A stretch of DNA of 9,113 nt from Bacteroidia bacterium. Lineage in GTDB: Bacteria; Bacteroidota; Bacteroidia; JABDFU01. Location of the stretch: the NCBI GenBank assembly GCA_020849195.1, contig JADLGT010000064.1:1-9113 (forward strand). The letters are read 5' to 3'. The notes below the pieces were generated by a model that was not told where the DNA came from, did not search any database, and saw only the letters and a program-made list of their open reading frames with translations. Both the position numbers and the translations under genes were made by a program. Positions 1 through 7,345 of this stretch are shown here, in pieces (the stretch's first letter is position 1; each line of letters begins with the position of its first letter).

Positions 1-292
1 TGGCGACTTACTGATAAACAAAAATCTTAAACAAGCTCGTTGCTTAATTGTAAGCGGACGTATCTCCTACGAAATTGTAAGCAAATGTTTTATTGCCGGA
101 ATTCCTGTGTTGGCTGCCGTTTCGGCTCCTTCATCGCTGGCGGTCGATTATGCAAAAGAACTTGGAATTACTTTACTTGGTTTCTGCCGGAAAGAAAATT
201 TTACTGTGTATTCGCACCCGGAAAAAATTGATTTCGGAACAAATGGATATATACTTAACAATAAAGAAAATAACACATGTCAAAAAATTTAA
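1..292 (+). CDS. fdhD: FdhD, formate dehydrogenase accessory sulfurtransferase (C-terminal part, 5' truncated)
   Basis: Open reading frame entering from the left edge (first full codon at base 2) and ending at TAA 290-292, about 96 residues. The translation carries the conserved C-terminal half of FdhD: an SGRISYEIV segment, then AGIPVLAAVSAPSSLAVDYA, then LGITLLGFCRKENFTVYS. Known family role: FdhD takes sulfur from the cysteine desulfurase IscS/NifS and passes it to the Mo/W-bis-MGD cofactor, which is needed for formate dehydrogenase activity; it acts in the cytoplasm. The CxxC motif that carries sulfur would lie upstream of the window and cannot be checked. The gene directly precedes and overlaps the FDH diaphorase subunit, which supports the assignment and suggests co-expression with its client enzyme. 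The short internal Met-initiated frames at 40 and 93 are out-of-frame shadows. Confidence 0.93.
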   Translation, partial: GDLLINKNLKQARCLIVSGRISYEIVSKCFIAGIPVLAAVSAPSSLAVDYAKELGITLLGFCRKENFTVYSHPEKIDFGTNGYILNNKENNTCQKI

Positions 293-1929
293 GCGAATTG
301 TCGGGCAGAAAGGGTTTGGAAACAAACCTGTTTGAGGAATTAGGTATTGCTTCTTCAAAAAAAGGAACTCCCTCGAAAGTTGAAATGGAACAACTTGCCG
401 ACAAGTTTTTGGTAGGGAAAGCCAATATTTACGGAACAGCCAGTTTTTACGATTTTTTAAAAGAAGAAAACAAAGGCAAGAAAGTTTATATCTGCAACGG
501 CAGCAGTTGTCTCACTGCAGGCACACAAGGTGCGCTTCGAAAAAAATTAGAAAAACACTACAAAAAAGATGAGATTGGTGAAATGTGCTGCCTTGGCAGA
601 TGCCACGAGAATAACGCCTTTAACACCGGCACAAAAAATTATTCGGGTAAAGACATTTCTAAAATTTCGGAAATTAAAAAGGGGAAAGCAAAATTGGGTG
701 ATGCCTATAACGTAAATCACATTGGCACTCCGGTGCTCACCTCTACTTTTCCGGGCATCGACGAATATTACACGATCCTAAATTTAGTACTTAAAAAAAC
801 GCCCGATGCACTCCTTTCCGAACTAAAAGAATCGGGTCTAAGAGGAAGGGGTGGCGCAGGTTTCCCGACAGGAATGAAATTAGAAAGCTGTAAAAACACC
901 GAAGGCGAAATTAAATTTATTGTTTGTAATGCCGACGAAGGCGACCCTGGTGCTTACAGCGATCGCTACCTGTTGGAGCAACAGCCACATTCGGTATTGT
1001 TAGGCATGATGATAGCCGGATACATTACCGGCGCCAAAACCGGTGTACTATACATTCGTGCCGAATATCCGGAGGCAATAGAAATAACTCAAAAAGCCAT
1101 TAACGACCTTCTATCAAAAAAACTGCTCGGTAAAAATATTTTAGGTACGGCGTTCGAGTATAATTTTAAAATCATTCGTGCACAGGGAGCTTACATTTGC
1201 GGTGAAGAAACAGCTCTGCTTAACTCCATTGAAGGTCAACGTGCCGAAGTTCGCACACGCCCACCCTACCCCACTCAACAAGGCTTGTTTAACAAACCCA
1301 CCGTTGTAAACAATGTTGAAACCTTGGCTTGCATACCTTGGATAATTAAACACGGTGGAAAAAAATTCGCTTCAATCGGAAAAGGACGCAGCACAGGCAC
1401 AAAGCTTGTTTCGCTCGACGGGTTTTTTAATTCGCCCGGCATTTATGAAGTGGACATGGGTACACCGCTTGCCGATGTATTTAAAAAATTAGGAGGTGGA
1501 CTCAAAAAAAAGGTGAAAGCAATGCACATTGGCGGTCCATTAGGCGGACTTGTTCCTACAAGTAAAATAAAAGACCTAACCGTCGATTTCGAATCGTTTG
1601 CACAAAACGGATTTTTACTCGGTCATGCTTCGGTTGTATGTCTGCCCGAAAAATTTCCTATCATTAAATACATCGAACACCTGTTTCAGTTTACGGCTCA
1701 CGAAAGCTGCGGAAAATGTTTTCCTTGCAGGTTAGGCAGCACACGCGGCTACGAAATGGTAAATAAAGCCATTAGCGGAAAATATAAAATGGATCGAAAA
1801 CTATTGAACGACTTAGTTGAAACAATGGAGATTGGTTCGCTTTGTGCGTTGGGCGGAGGATTGCCTTTGCCAATAAAAAATGCGCTTCACTATTTTGATA
1901 AAGAACTTAAAACTTATTTCACAAAATAA
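277..1929 (+). CDS. fdsB: NAD(P)-linked formate dehydrogenase beta (diaphorase) subunit, NuoE-NuoF fusion
   Basis: A 550-residue protein with two fused domains. Residues about 1-125 resemble NuoE/FdsG: a helical part ending in IYGTASFYDF, then a thioredoxin-like [2Fe-2S] domain with Cys73-x4-Cys78 and Cys105-x3-Cys109. Residues about 150-550 are NuoF/HoxF/FdsB-like: FMN-binding GLRGRGGAGFPTGMK (187-201), NADEGDPGAYSDR (218-230) at the NAD site, GAYICGEETALLNSIEG (304-320), and a C-terminal [4Fe-4S] site Cys478-xx-Cys481-xx-Cys484 plus Cys523. Role by family: takes electrons from the catalytic subunit and reduces NAD(P)+ through FMN. No extra C-terminal two-cluster ferredoxin domain follows, unlike HydB/HndC of bifurcating hydrogenases. 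The ATG at 277 lies inside the end of fdhD (16-nt overlap) and is preceded by an A-rich stretch; the alpha subunit begins 12 nt after the stop. Many pipelines would call this NuoF; the neighbouring catalytic subunit makes the formate dehydrogenase role much likelier than respiratory complex I. Confidence 0.93.
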   Translation: MSKNLSELSGRKGLETNLFEELGIASSKKGTPSKVEMEQLADKFLVGKANIYGTASFYDFLKEENKGKKVYICNGSSCLTAGTQGALRKKLEKHYKKDEIGEMCCLGRCHENNAFNTGTKNYSGKDISKISEIKKGKAKLGDAYNVNHIGTPVLTSTFPGIDEYYTILNLVLKKTPDALLSELKESGLRGRGGAGFPTGMKLESCKNTEGEIKFIVCNADEGDPGAYSDRYLLEQQPHSVLLGMMIAGYITGAKTGVLYIRAEYPEAIEITQKAINDLLSKKLLGKNILGTAFEYNFKIIRAQGAYICGEETALLNSIEGQRAEVRTRPPYPTQQGLFNKPTVVNNVETLACIPWIIKHGGKKFASIGKGRSTGTKLVSLDGFFNSPGIYEVDMGTPLADVFKKLGGGLKKKVKAMHIGGPLGGLVPTSKIKDLTVDFESFAQNGFLLGHASVVCLPEKFPIIKYIEHLFQFTAHESCGKCFPCRLGSTRGYEMVNKAISGKYKMDRKLLNDLVETMEIGSLCALGGGLPLPIKNALHYFDKELKTYFTK

Positions 1930-1941
1930 AAACTTACTGCC

Positions 1942-4674
1942 ATGAGTAAAATTGCTTATATCGACAACCGACCCTATGAAATACAGGATGGAGAAACCAT
2001 TCTGAATTTTCTAAGAAGAAATTTTGGAAAAGATTATGTGCCAACACTGTGCGACGCACCAAACCTCGACCCTTACGGCGCCTGCCGCGTATGCAGCGTT
2101 GATGTTGCGCTAGCTCAAAACGGATCAGTTAAATCTCAGGCCTCTTGCCATACGCCGGTAATGGCTAACTCGTATATATACCCTCATACCGACAGGATAC
2201 AAAAACTCCGGAAAAACATTGTTGAATTGGTACTTACCGATCACCCGTTAGACTGTTTGACCTGCGAAGTCAACAATAACTGCGAATTGCAAACTGTAGC
2301 AGCCAAAGTAGGCGTACGGGATGTGCGCTATCCCGAAGGAAAAAATCATCTCGACCGCAAAAAAGATTTGAGTCATGCTTACATGACTTCCGATTTGTCG
2401 AAATGTATCAACTGTTCGCGTTGTGTACGCGCTTGCGACGAGGTACAAGGTCAGTTAGTTCTCACAATGGCCGGTCGCGGTTTCGATGCACATATTGCAA
2501 AAGGAATTAATACAACGTTCGAGCTATCGGACTGCGTGAGTTGCGGCGCCTGCGCACAAGCCTGTCCCACCTCTGCCATCTCCGATATTTTTGAATCGAA
2601 ATCGGTAGCGAACATTACCAAAACACGTACAGTTTGTACCTATTGTGGTGTAGGATGCAACCTGGAAGTTGCTACACAAAACGGTAAAGTAAAATCAATA
2701 CAAGCACCCTACGAAGCCGAATCCAATCAAGGTCATACCTGCCTCAAAGGTCGTTACGCATTCTCATTCTACAACCACCCCGAACGCCTGCGCACTCCGC
2801 TTATCAAAAAGAATGGAGCGTTTGTACCGGCTACATGGGATGAAGCCTACGATTACATAGCCAATAAACTTACCGATATAAAAAATAATCACGGTCCCGA
2901 CTCCATTGCAGGAATTTCATCGGCACGCTGCACCAACGAAGAGAATTACCTGATGCAGAAATTTATTCGAGCCGTTATCGGAACCAACAACATCGACTGC
3001 TGTGCACGCGTTTGCCATTCGCCTACCGCACTTGGCATGCAACTTACCTTCGGAACCGGAGCCGCCACAAACTCAATTAAAGATTTAAATTATACCGATT
3101 GTATTATGGTAGTTGGCGCCAACCCAACCGATGCTCATCCGGTAACAGGTGCAAAAATAAAGCAACAGGCTATGAAAGGGAAAACACTTATTGTGATCGA
3201 CCCTAGAAGAACCGAAGTGGCAAAATATGCGCACTATCATTTGCCTGTACGGCCCGGAACGAACGTAGCCGTACTCAACATGATGCTTTACTATATTATT
3301 ACCGAAGGCTTGGTGAAAAAAGAATTTATTGATACTCGTACCGAAGGGTATGAAAATTTTAAGGAAGAAGTTTTAAAACAGGATATGGCAGAGCTCGAAA
3401 AAATTACCGGTGTTGACCGTAAGCTCGTTCGCGATGCTGCCATTGCTTATGCATCGGCCAAAAATGCCATGTCGTTTCACGGGCTTGGTGTTACCGAACA
3501 TACGCAAGGAACCTTTGCCGTTATGCTTATTGCCGATTTAGCCATGATAACCGGAAACATTGGCCGAAGAGGTGTTGGTGTTAATCCGCTGCGCGGACAA
3601 AATAATGTTCAAGGTGCTGCCGATATGGGCTGCCAACCGCACCAAGGGGCAGGATACTTTGATGTAACAAAAACGGAAAATCATAAATTATACGAAGAGT
3701 TTTACGGAGCTAAGCTTCCAAACTACGAAGGCTATAAAATACCTGAGATGTTCGACTCGGCGATAGCCGGAAAATTGAAAGCAATGTGGGTAATTGGCGA
3801 AGACATAGCCCAAACCGACCCTAATACTCATCATGTTGTGTCGGCTTTAAATAAATTAGACCTGCTTGTAGTACAGGAATTATTTATGACAGAAACTGCA
3901 AAACTTGCCGACGTAATTTTACCGGGATCGTCGTTTCTTGAAAAGGACGGAACATTTACCAGCAGCGAACGAAGAATACAGCGCGTACAAAAAGTTGTTG
4001 AACCATTGGAAGGTACTAAGCCGGATGGACAAATTATTGTAGATATTATGAATCGTATGGGTTACAAACAAGAAGATTACAATCCGGATTCGTTATTAGA
4101 AAAAGAAATATCTAAAATCGTTCCCTTCTTTGCGGGAGTAAAATGGAAAGAACTTGGCGATAACGGAAAACAATGGCCTGTAGCCAAAGACGGCAAGGAT
4201 GCCGACCTCCTTCATGTTAATGAATTTAAACGAGGTAAAGGAAAATTTATTCACACCTCGTTCCAAGAATCGCAGGAGTTAATTGAAAACGCAAATCAGT
4301 TTCCGTACATTATTACAACCAATCGCGAGTTAGAGCATTACAACTGTGGCGCAATGACTCGGCGCACTAACAATGCCAAAATATTGAAAGAAGATGTACT
4401 GCTTATTAATCCGGAAGATGCTAAAAAGCATTTGATTTCTAACGGAGATATGGTATGTGTTACTTCTGCCAGAGGAAAGGTTGATATTAAAGCAAAAGTT
4501 ACGGATGAAGTGAAAGCCGGAATATTGAGTTCTACATTCCACTTCCCTGAAATTATGCTGAACAACATTACGTCAAATATTACTGACTCGGAAGCCCTTT
4601 GTCCCGAATACAAAGTGGTAGCCTGTAACATACGTAAAACAAAAGGGAAGAAACGTGATTTGGTAAACGTTTAA
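1942..4674 (+). CDS. fdsA: Formate dehydrogenase alpha (catalytic) subunit, Mo/W-bis-MGD with NuoG-like N-terminus
   Basis: A 910-residue protein, also commonly named fdhF. Domains in order: [2Fe-2S] ferredoxin (Cys37, 48, 51, 69); NuoG-type His-Cys [4Fe-4S] site (His101, Cys105, 108, 114); two [4Fe-4S] ferredoxin motifs (Cys155/158/161/165 and Cys198/201/204/208); the molybdopterin oxidoreductase Fe4S4 domain (Cys232, 235, 239, 267) followed by Lys269 of CLKG, the usual relay lysine; the large MGD domain; and a C-terminal dinucleotide-binding domain (about 790-905, with INPEDA). The active site reads CCARVCHSP with Cys358 as metal ligand and His359 beside it; the codon is TGC, so this is the cysteine and not the selenocysteine form. 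The second catalytic Arg is Arg551 in NPLRGQNNVQGA. Reaction by family: formate to CO2 plus two electrons, passed to the NuoEF-like partner encoded 12 nt upstream. FdsA proteins are usually about 950-990 residues, so this one is slightly compact. Mo versus W cannot be read from sequence. Confidence 0.96.
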   Translation: MSKIAYIDNRPYEIQDGETILNFLRRNFGKDYVPTLCDAPNLDPYGACRVCSVDVALAQNGSVKSQASCHTPVMANSYIYPHTDRIQKLRKNIVELVLTDHPLDCLTCEVNNNCELQTVAAKVGVRDVRYPEGKNHLDRKKDLSHAYMTSDLSKCINCSRCVRACDEVQGQLVLTMAGRGFDAHIAKGINTTFELSDCVSCGACAQACPTSAISDIFESKSVANITKTRTVCTYCGVGCNLEVATQNGKVKSIQAPYEAESNQGHTCLKGRYAFSFYNHPERLRTPLIKKNGAFVPATWDEAYDYIANKLTDIKNNHGPDSIAGISSARCTNEENYLMQKFIRAVIGTNNIDCCARVCHSPTALGMQLTFGTGAATNSIKDLNYTDCIMVVGANPTDAHPVTGAKIKQQAMKGKTLIVIDPRRTEVAKYAHYHLPVRPGTNVAVLNMMLYYIITEGLVKKEFIDTRTEGYENFKEEVLKQDMAELEKITGVDRKLVRDAAIAYASAKNAMSFHGLGVTEHTQGTFAVMLIADLAMITGNIGRRGVGVNPLRGQNNVQGAADMGCQPHQGAGYFDVTKTENHKLYEEFYGAKLPNYEGYKIPEMFDSAIAGKLKAMWVIGEDIAQTDPNTHHVVSALNKLDLLVVQELFMTETAKLADVILPGSSFLEKDGTFTSSERRIQRVQKVVEPLEGTKPDGQIIVDIMNRMGYKQEDYNPDSLLEKEISKIVPFFAGVKWKELGDNGKQWPVAKDGKDADLLHVNEFKRGKGKFIHTSFQESQELIENANQFPYIITTNRELEHYNCGAMTRRTNNAKILKEDVLLINPEDAKKHLISNGDMVCVTSARGKVDIKAKVTDEVKAGILSSTFHFPEIMLNNITSNITDSEALCPEYKVVACNIRKTKGKKRDLVNV

Positions 4675-4700
4675 TGTAGCACATTCAAACTTGTCTTTTC
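4669..4700 (+). terminator. Hairpin with T-rich tail after the FDH alpha gene (weak terminator candidate)
   Basis: GTTTAATGT (4669-4677) can pair with ACATT-C-AAAC (4681-4690) around an AGC loop, giving nine pairs with one bulged C. It overlaps the stop codon and is followed by TTGTCTTTTC. The stem is mostly A-T, so termination may be partial. It sits between the formate dehydrogenase pair and the transporter gene, where an operon end would be expected. Seen by eye only; no folding energy was computed. Confidence 0.4.
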
Positions 4701-4742
4701 CGGTGCGGATTTGTGTACGAACAATAAGCAGAAGAAAAATTT

Positions 4743-6008
4743 ATGACACACAAACCGCCGCAAGGCACCGCTAAATTTACCGGCTACGAAATTTTTGTAA
4801 TCGCCGCTTTAGCGCTTACGCAATTTACCGTTGTGCTCGACTTCATGGTCATGTCGCCTTTGGGCGATATGCTGATGAAATCAATGGGACTTCTGCCATC
4901 TCAATTTGGGCTTGCGGTATCTGCTTATGCGTTCAGTGCGGGTGTATCGGGATTGCTTACAGCGGGGTTTGCCGACAAATTCGATCGCAAAAAACTTCTT
5001 GTGTTTTTTTATATCGGTTTCATGCTTGGTACATTATTTTGCGGGCTGTCAATCAATTATACCATGCTTATTACAGCGCGAATTATTACCGGCTTGTTTG
5101 GTGGTGTTATCGGCTCAATAAGCATGGCTATTGTAACCGATATTTTTCCTCTCGAACAGCGTGGACGTGTGATGGGATTGATGATGATGGGCTTTGGAGC
5201 CAGTCAGGTATTGGGCATTCCAATAAGTCTTTTTATTGCAAATAGTTGGGGTTGGCAATCGCCTTTCCTTATGATTGTTGGGATGTCTGTAATTATGTGC
5301 GCAATTATTATTATTAAAATGCAACCCGTAAACAAGCATCTCGAAATAAGAAGCAATATTAATCCTTTAATACACCTGTGGCGAACTATTGCTAAGCGCC
5401 GCTATCGCATTGGATTTTTAACTACCGCCTTCCTTTCAATTGGCGGATATATGATGATGCCTTGGGGCAGCGTATTTGCCATTAATAATCTTGGTGTAAC
5501 TGAGCAAGAACTTCCTATTTTATTTATGGTGGGTGGGGTAAGTACTTTGTTCATTATGCCCGCAATGGGCAAACTGAGCGACAGGATGGACCGTTTTAAA
5601 TTATTTGCATTTGCTGCTGTATGGTTATCGGTTGTAGTAATTATTTACACCAACCTCTATATGATTCCGTTTTGGTTGGTTATACTGATGAATGTAGCCA
5701 TGATGATTGGCATTATGAGTCGAATGGTGCCGTCGATGGCACTGATAACAGCACTTCCGCAAGCGCAGGACAGAGGCGCTTTTATGAGTATAAACACTTC
5801 TTTACAACAAATTGCCGGAGGAGTTGCCGCGGCTGTGGGCGGAATTATTGTTGTACAAAAAGATAAATTTAGTCCGCTCGAAAATTACAATGTGCTGGGT
5901 TATTTAATTGTACTATTGTCGGCAATAACTATTCTGATGGTAAACCGTGTAAGCAAATTAGTAAATGGCGATAGTAAACAGGAAGCACCCTCAAACTTAC
6001 ACGAGTAA
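4743..6008 (+). CDS. Major facilitator superfamily transporter, AraJ/drug:H+ antiporter type
   Basis: A 421-residue polytopic membrane protein. Twelve hydrophobic segments can be counted, with a longer cytoplasmic link after the sixth (about residues 197-222). The MFS motif A is visible between TM2 and TM3 as GFADKFDRKK (75-84), and a second copy, GKLSDRMDRFK, lies between TM8 and TM9. An acidic residue, Asp33, lies in TM1 (VVLDF), and TM5 carries GFGASQVLGIP, a form of the motif C found in antiporters. Together these point to proton-driven efflux from the cytoplasm, but the substrate cannot be told from sequence. Length is typical for a 12-TM MFS protein. The ATG at 4743 follows an A-rich leader with no clear Shine-Dalgarno. 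It lies 68 nt after the FDH alpha gene on the same strand, with a hairpin in between, so it may or may not share the FDH transcript. I see no feature specific to formate transport. Confidence 0.9.
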   Translation: MTHKPPQGTAKFTGYEIFVIAALALTQFTVVLDFMVMSPLGDMLMKSMGLLPSQFGLAVSAYAFSAGVSGLLTAGFADKFDRKKLLVFFYIGFMLGTLFCGLSINYTMLITARIITGLFGGVIGSISMAIVTDIFPLEQRGRVMGLMMMGFGASQVLGIPISLFIANSWGWQSPFLMIVGMSVIMCAIIIIKMQPVNKHLEIRSNINPLIHLWRTIAKRRYRIGFLTTAFLSIGGYMMMPWGSVFAINNLGVTEQELPILFMVGGVSTLFIMPAMGKLSDRMDRFKLFAFAAVWLSVVVIIYTNLYMIPFWLVILMNVAMMIGIMSRMVPSMALITALPQAQDRGAFMSINTSLQQIAGGVAAAVGGIIVVQKDKFSPLENYNVLGYLIVLLSAITILMVNRVSKLVNGDSKQEAPSNLHE

Positions 6009-6044
6009 TTTTTCTCTTTCCGGAAATTATTATACATTAAACCC

Positions 6045-6052
6045 TGATTTTG
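6045..6052 (+). promoter_or_regulatory. Possible Bacteroidota -7 box ahead of the YitT-family gene
   Basis: TGATTTTG matches the Bacteroidota -7 consensus TAnnTTTG at all but the second base. Transcription would start near 6058-6060, leaving a leader of about 85 nt that would begin with the stem-loop at 6061-6095. No convincing -33 TTG element is visible at the expected distance, so this is weak. Confidence 0.22.
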
Positions 6053-6060
6053 CATAAGAA

Positions 6061-6095
6061 GAGCAAGGCATAAATATTTATTATTAGCCTTCCTC
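6061..6095 (+). other. Stem-loop between the MFS and YitT-family genes
   Basis: GAGCAAGGC (6061-6069) pairs with GCCTTCCTC (6087-6095) with one C-C mismatch. The stem can continue as ATAA/TTAT (6070-6073 with 6081-6084) if two bases are bulged. The loop contains the 12-bp AT-only palindrome ATAAATATTTAT (6070-6081). No T-run follows on the + strand, so it is not a standard intrinsic terminator. It could protect the 3' end of the upstream mRNA or be a structured 5' end of the downstream one. Confidence 0.45.
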
Positions 6096-6144
6096 AAAAT
6101 ATGAGCAGGGTCGAATAGAAAAACAGATTACAAAAAATATTCTT

Positions 6145-7095
6145 ATGAATTCTTTCTTTCAACTGCTTACCCGTCGAATTAGTACCAATAAAGGGAAGCA
6201 GCATGGTTATACAAAAAGGGAGTTGCCTAAATTTAAAATATACCTTCGCCGTCAGGCGATTGATTTTATACTGCTACTTTTAGGAATGTTGTCGGCGGGC
6301 TTAGGTCTCGAAGGATTTTTACTGCCCAACGGATTTATAGATGGTGGCGTAACAGGTGTTTCACTACTGATTTCAGAGGTTAGCGGATTTTCACTTCCGG
6401 CTTTAATTGTTTTAATAAACATTCCGTTTATTTATTTGGGATATAAAAACATTAGCAAAATTTTTGCAATGAAAGCGCTTGTTGCCATTATAGGACTGTC
6501 GCTTTGCATTTTATTCATTCCCTACCCTGTTATTACATCCGACAAGTTGCTGGTGTCGGTATTCGGCGGATTTTTTTTGGGAGCCGGAATTGGTCTTGCA
6601 GTAAGGGGTGGCGGAGTTATTGACGGAACAGAGATTATGGCCATAAGTATAAGCCGGAAAATGAGCTTAACAATTGGCGATGTAATTCTTATCATTAACC
6701 TGTTCATTTTTTCGGCGGCCGCATTGGTACTATCATTTGAACAAGCCTTGTACTCTATACTTACTTACCTTGCAGCAGCAAAAACGGTTGATTTTATTAT
6801 ATCGGGTATTGAAGAACACACGGGCGTTACCATTATATCGCGCCATAGCGACGAAATAAGAAAAATGTTAACCGAAGATTTAGGAAACGGAGTTACCATT
6901 TACCAAGGTAAACGCGGATACGGATCGCTCGGTCATCAACCGGCAGATATTGATATTGTATTTACTGTTGTTACGCGTTTAGAAATTTCGCGGCTGAAAG
7001 CCGAAGTTGAAAAAATTGACAGGAACGCATTTGTATTAATGCACAGCATTAACGACACAAAAGGAGGAATGATTAAAAAAAGAAGATTGCATTAG
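6145..7095 (+). CDS. YitT family membrane protein (DUF161 / DUF2179)
   Basis: A 316-residue protein. After a basic, hydrophilic N-terminal stretch of about 36 residues there are five to six hydrophobic segments (about 38-60, 82-100, 107-128, 133-153, 177-197 and a weaker 200-220). The YitT repeat signatures are visible as PNGFIDGGVTGVSLLI (61-76) and RGGGVIDGTEIMA (154-166). Residues about 225-305 form the soluble DUF2179 domain, with GVTIISRHSDEI, GVTIYQGKRGYG and DIVFTVVTRLE as recognisable pieces; this domain has a ferredoxin-like, PII-like fold in known structures. The family is widespread in Firmicutes and Bacteroidota and its transport or sensing role is not established, so no substrate is proposed. 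The ATG at 6145 is the only reasonable start, since the next Met is inside TM1. It lies 136 nt after the MFS gene on the same strand. Confidence 0.92.
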   Translation: MNSFFQLLTRRISTNKGKQHGYTKRELPKFKIYLRRQAIDFILLLLGMLSAGLGLEGFLLPNGFIDGGVTGVSLLISEVSGFSLPALIVLINIPFIYLGYKNISKIFAMKALVAIIGLSLCILFIPYPVITSDKLLVSVFGGFFLGAGIGLAVRGGGVIDGTEIMAISISRKMSLTIGDVILIINLFIFSAAALVLSFEQALYSILTYLAAAKTVDFIISGIEEHTGVTIISRHSDEIRKMLTEDLGNGVTIYQGKRGYGSLGHQPADIDIVFTVVTRLEISRLKAEVEKIDRNAFVLMHSINDTKGGMIKKRRLH

Positions 7096-7230
7096 ATGTG
7101 AAATGTAAAATGTTTGGCTTGAAATAGTGCTTGATTAATTGAAGCGTTACAAGAACGAAATACGATAGGAGAGAGTTAGTCCGTAAATTAATAGTTGACA
7201 TCTTGTCCATGCCAAAACAACGTTCACCGT

Positions 7231-7246
7231 TTTAACCGAAGTTAAA
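7231..7246 (+). repeat. Small inverted repeat TTTAAC-CGAA-GTTAAA
   Basis: Six-base arms are perfectly complementary around a CGAA tetraloop. It sits about 115 nt upstream of the DUF4271 start. The stem has a single G-C pair, so as RNA it would be weak; as DNA it could be half-sites for a regulator. The TTAAC core recurs twice at 7340-7349 just at the promoter box. Confidence 0.4.
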
Positions 7247-7270
7247 CATCTATTATTTTCAATTTCCGGA

Positions 7271-7284
7271 TTGACAGTTGACAG
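7271..7284 (+). repeat. Tandem 7-bp direct repeat TTGACAG x2
   Basis: TTGACAG occurs twice with no spacer, and AGTTGACA is found again at 7193-7200. It lies about 70 nt upstream of the promoter candidate. It may be a protein binding site or chance. Confidence 0.4.
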
Positions 7285-7345
7285 CCGTAGAAAACAGGGT
7301 TTATAACTCATCCCATACTTTCGCTCTGCAAACGCTTCTTTAACT

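Noticed and set aside
1504..1511. Run of eight A's in the FDH beta gene as a programmed frameshift site
   Set aside because: The zero frame continues through conserved NuoF sequence to the C-terminal cluster cysteines, so no shift is needed. Poly-A lysine codons are common in such AT-rich genes.
3001..3021. Possible selenocysteine active site in the formate dehydrogenase alpha subunit
   Set aside because: The metal-ligand codon at 3013-3015 is TGC, not TGA, and no in-frame TGA interrupts the gene. It is the ordinary cysteine form.
4330..4631. Minus-strand frames opposite the FDH alpha C-terminus
   Set aside because: They lie wholly within a well-conserved molybdopterin dinucleotide-binding domain on the other strand and show no family features.
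277..4674. Respiratory complex I (nuo) fragment or [FeFe]-hydrogenase diaphorase
   Set aside because: The large subunit has the FDH active site CCARVCHSP and RGQNNVQGA and all MGD domains, fdhD is adjacent, and no H-cluster or other nuo genes are seen.
6015..6030. TTTCCGGAAA palindrome after the MFS gene as terminator
   Set aside because: It is a self-complementary 10-mer with no loop and no following T-run, so it would not form a useful hairpin.
6571..6578. Run of eight T's in the YitT-family gene as phase-variation tract or sequencing error
   Set aside because: The frame stays open with conserved YitT sequence on both sides (GGFFLGAG), and eight T's is a modest length in AT-rich DNA.
7193..7284. 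TTGACA copies as a sigma-70 -35 element
   Set aside because: No TATAAT-like -10 at 16-18 nt downstream, and the main sigma factor of Bacteroidota uses a different consensus.
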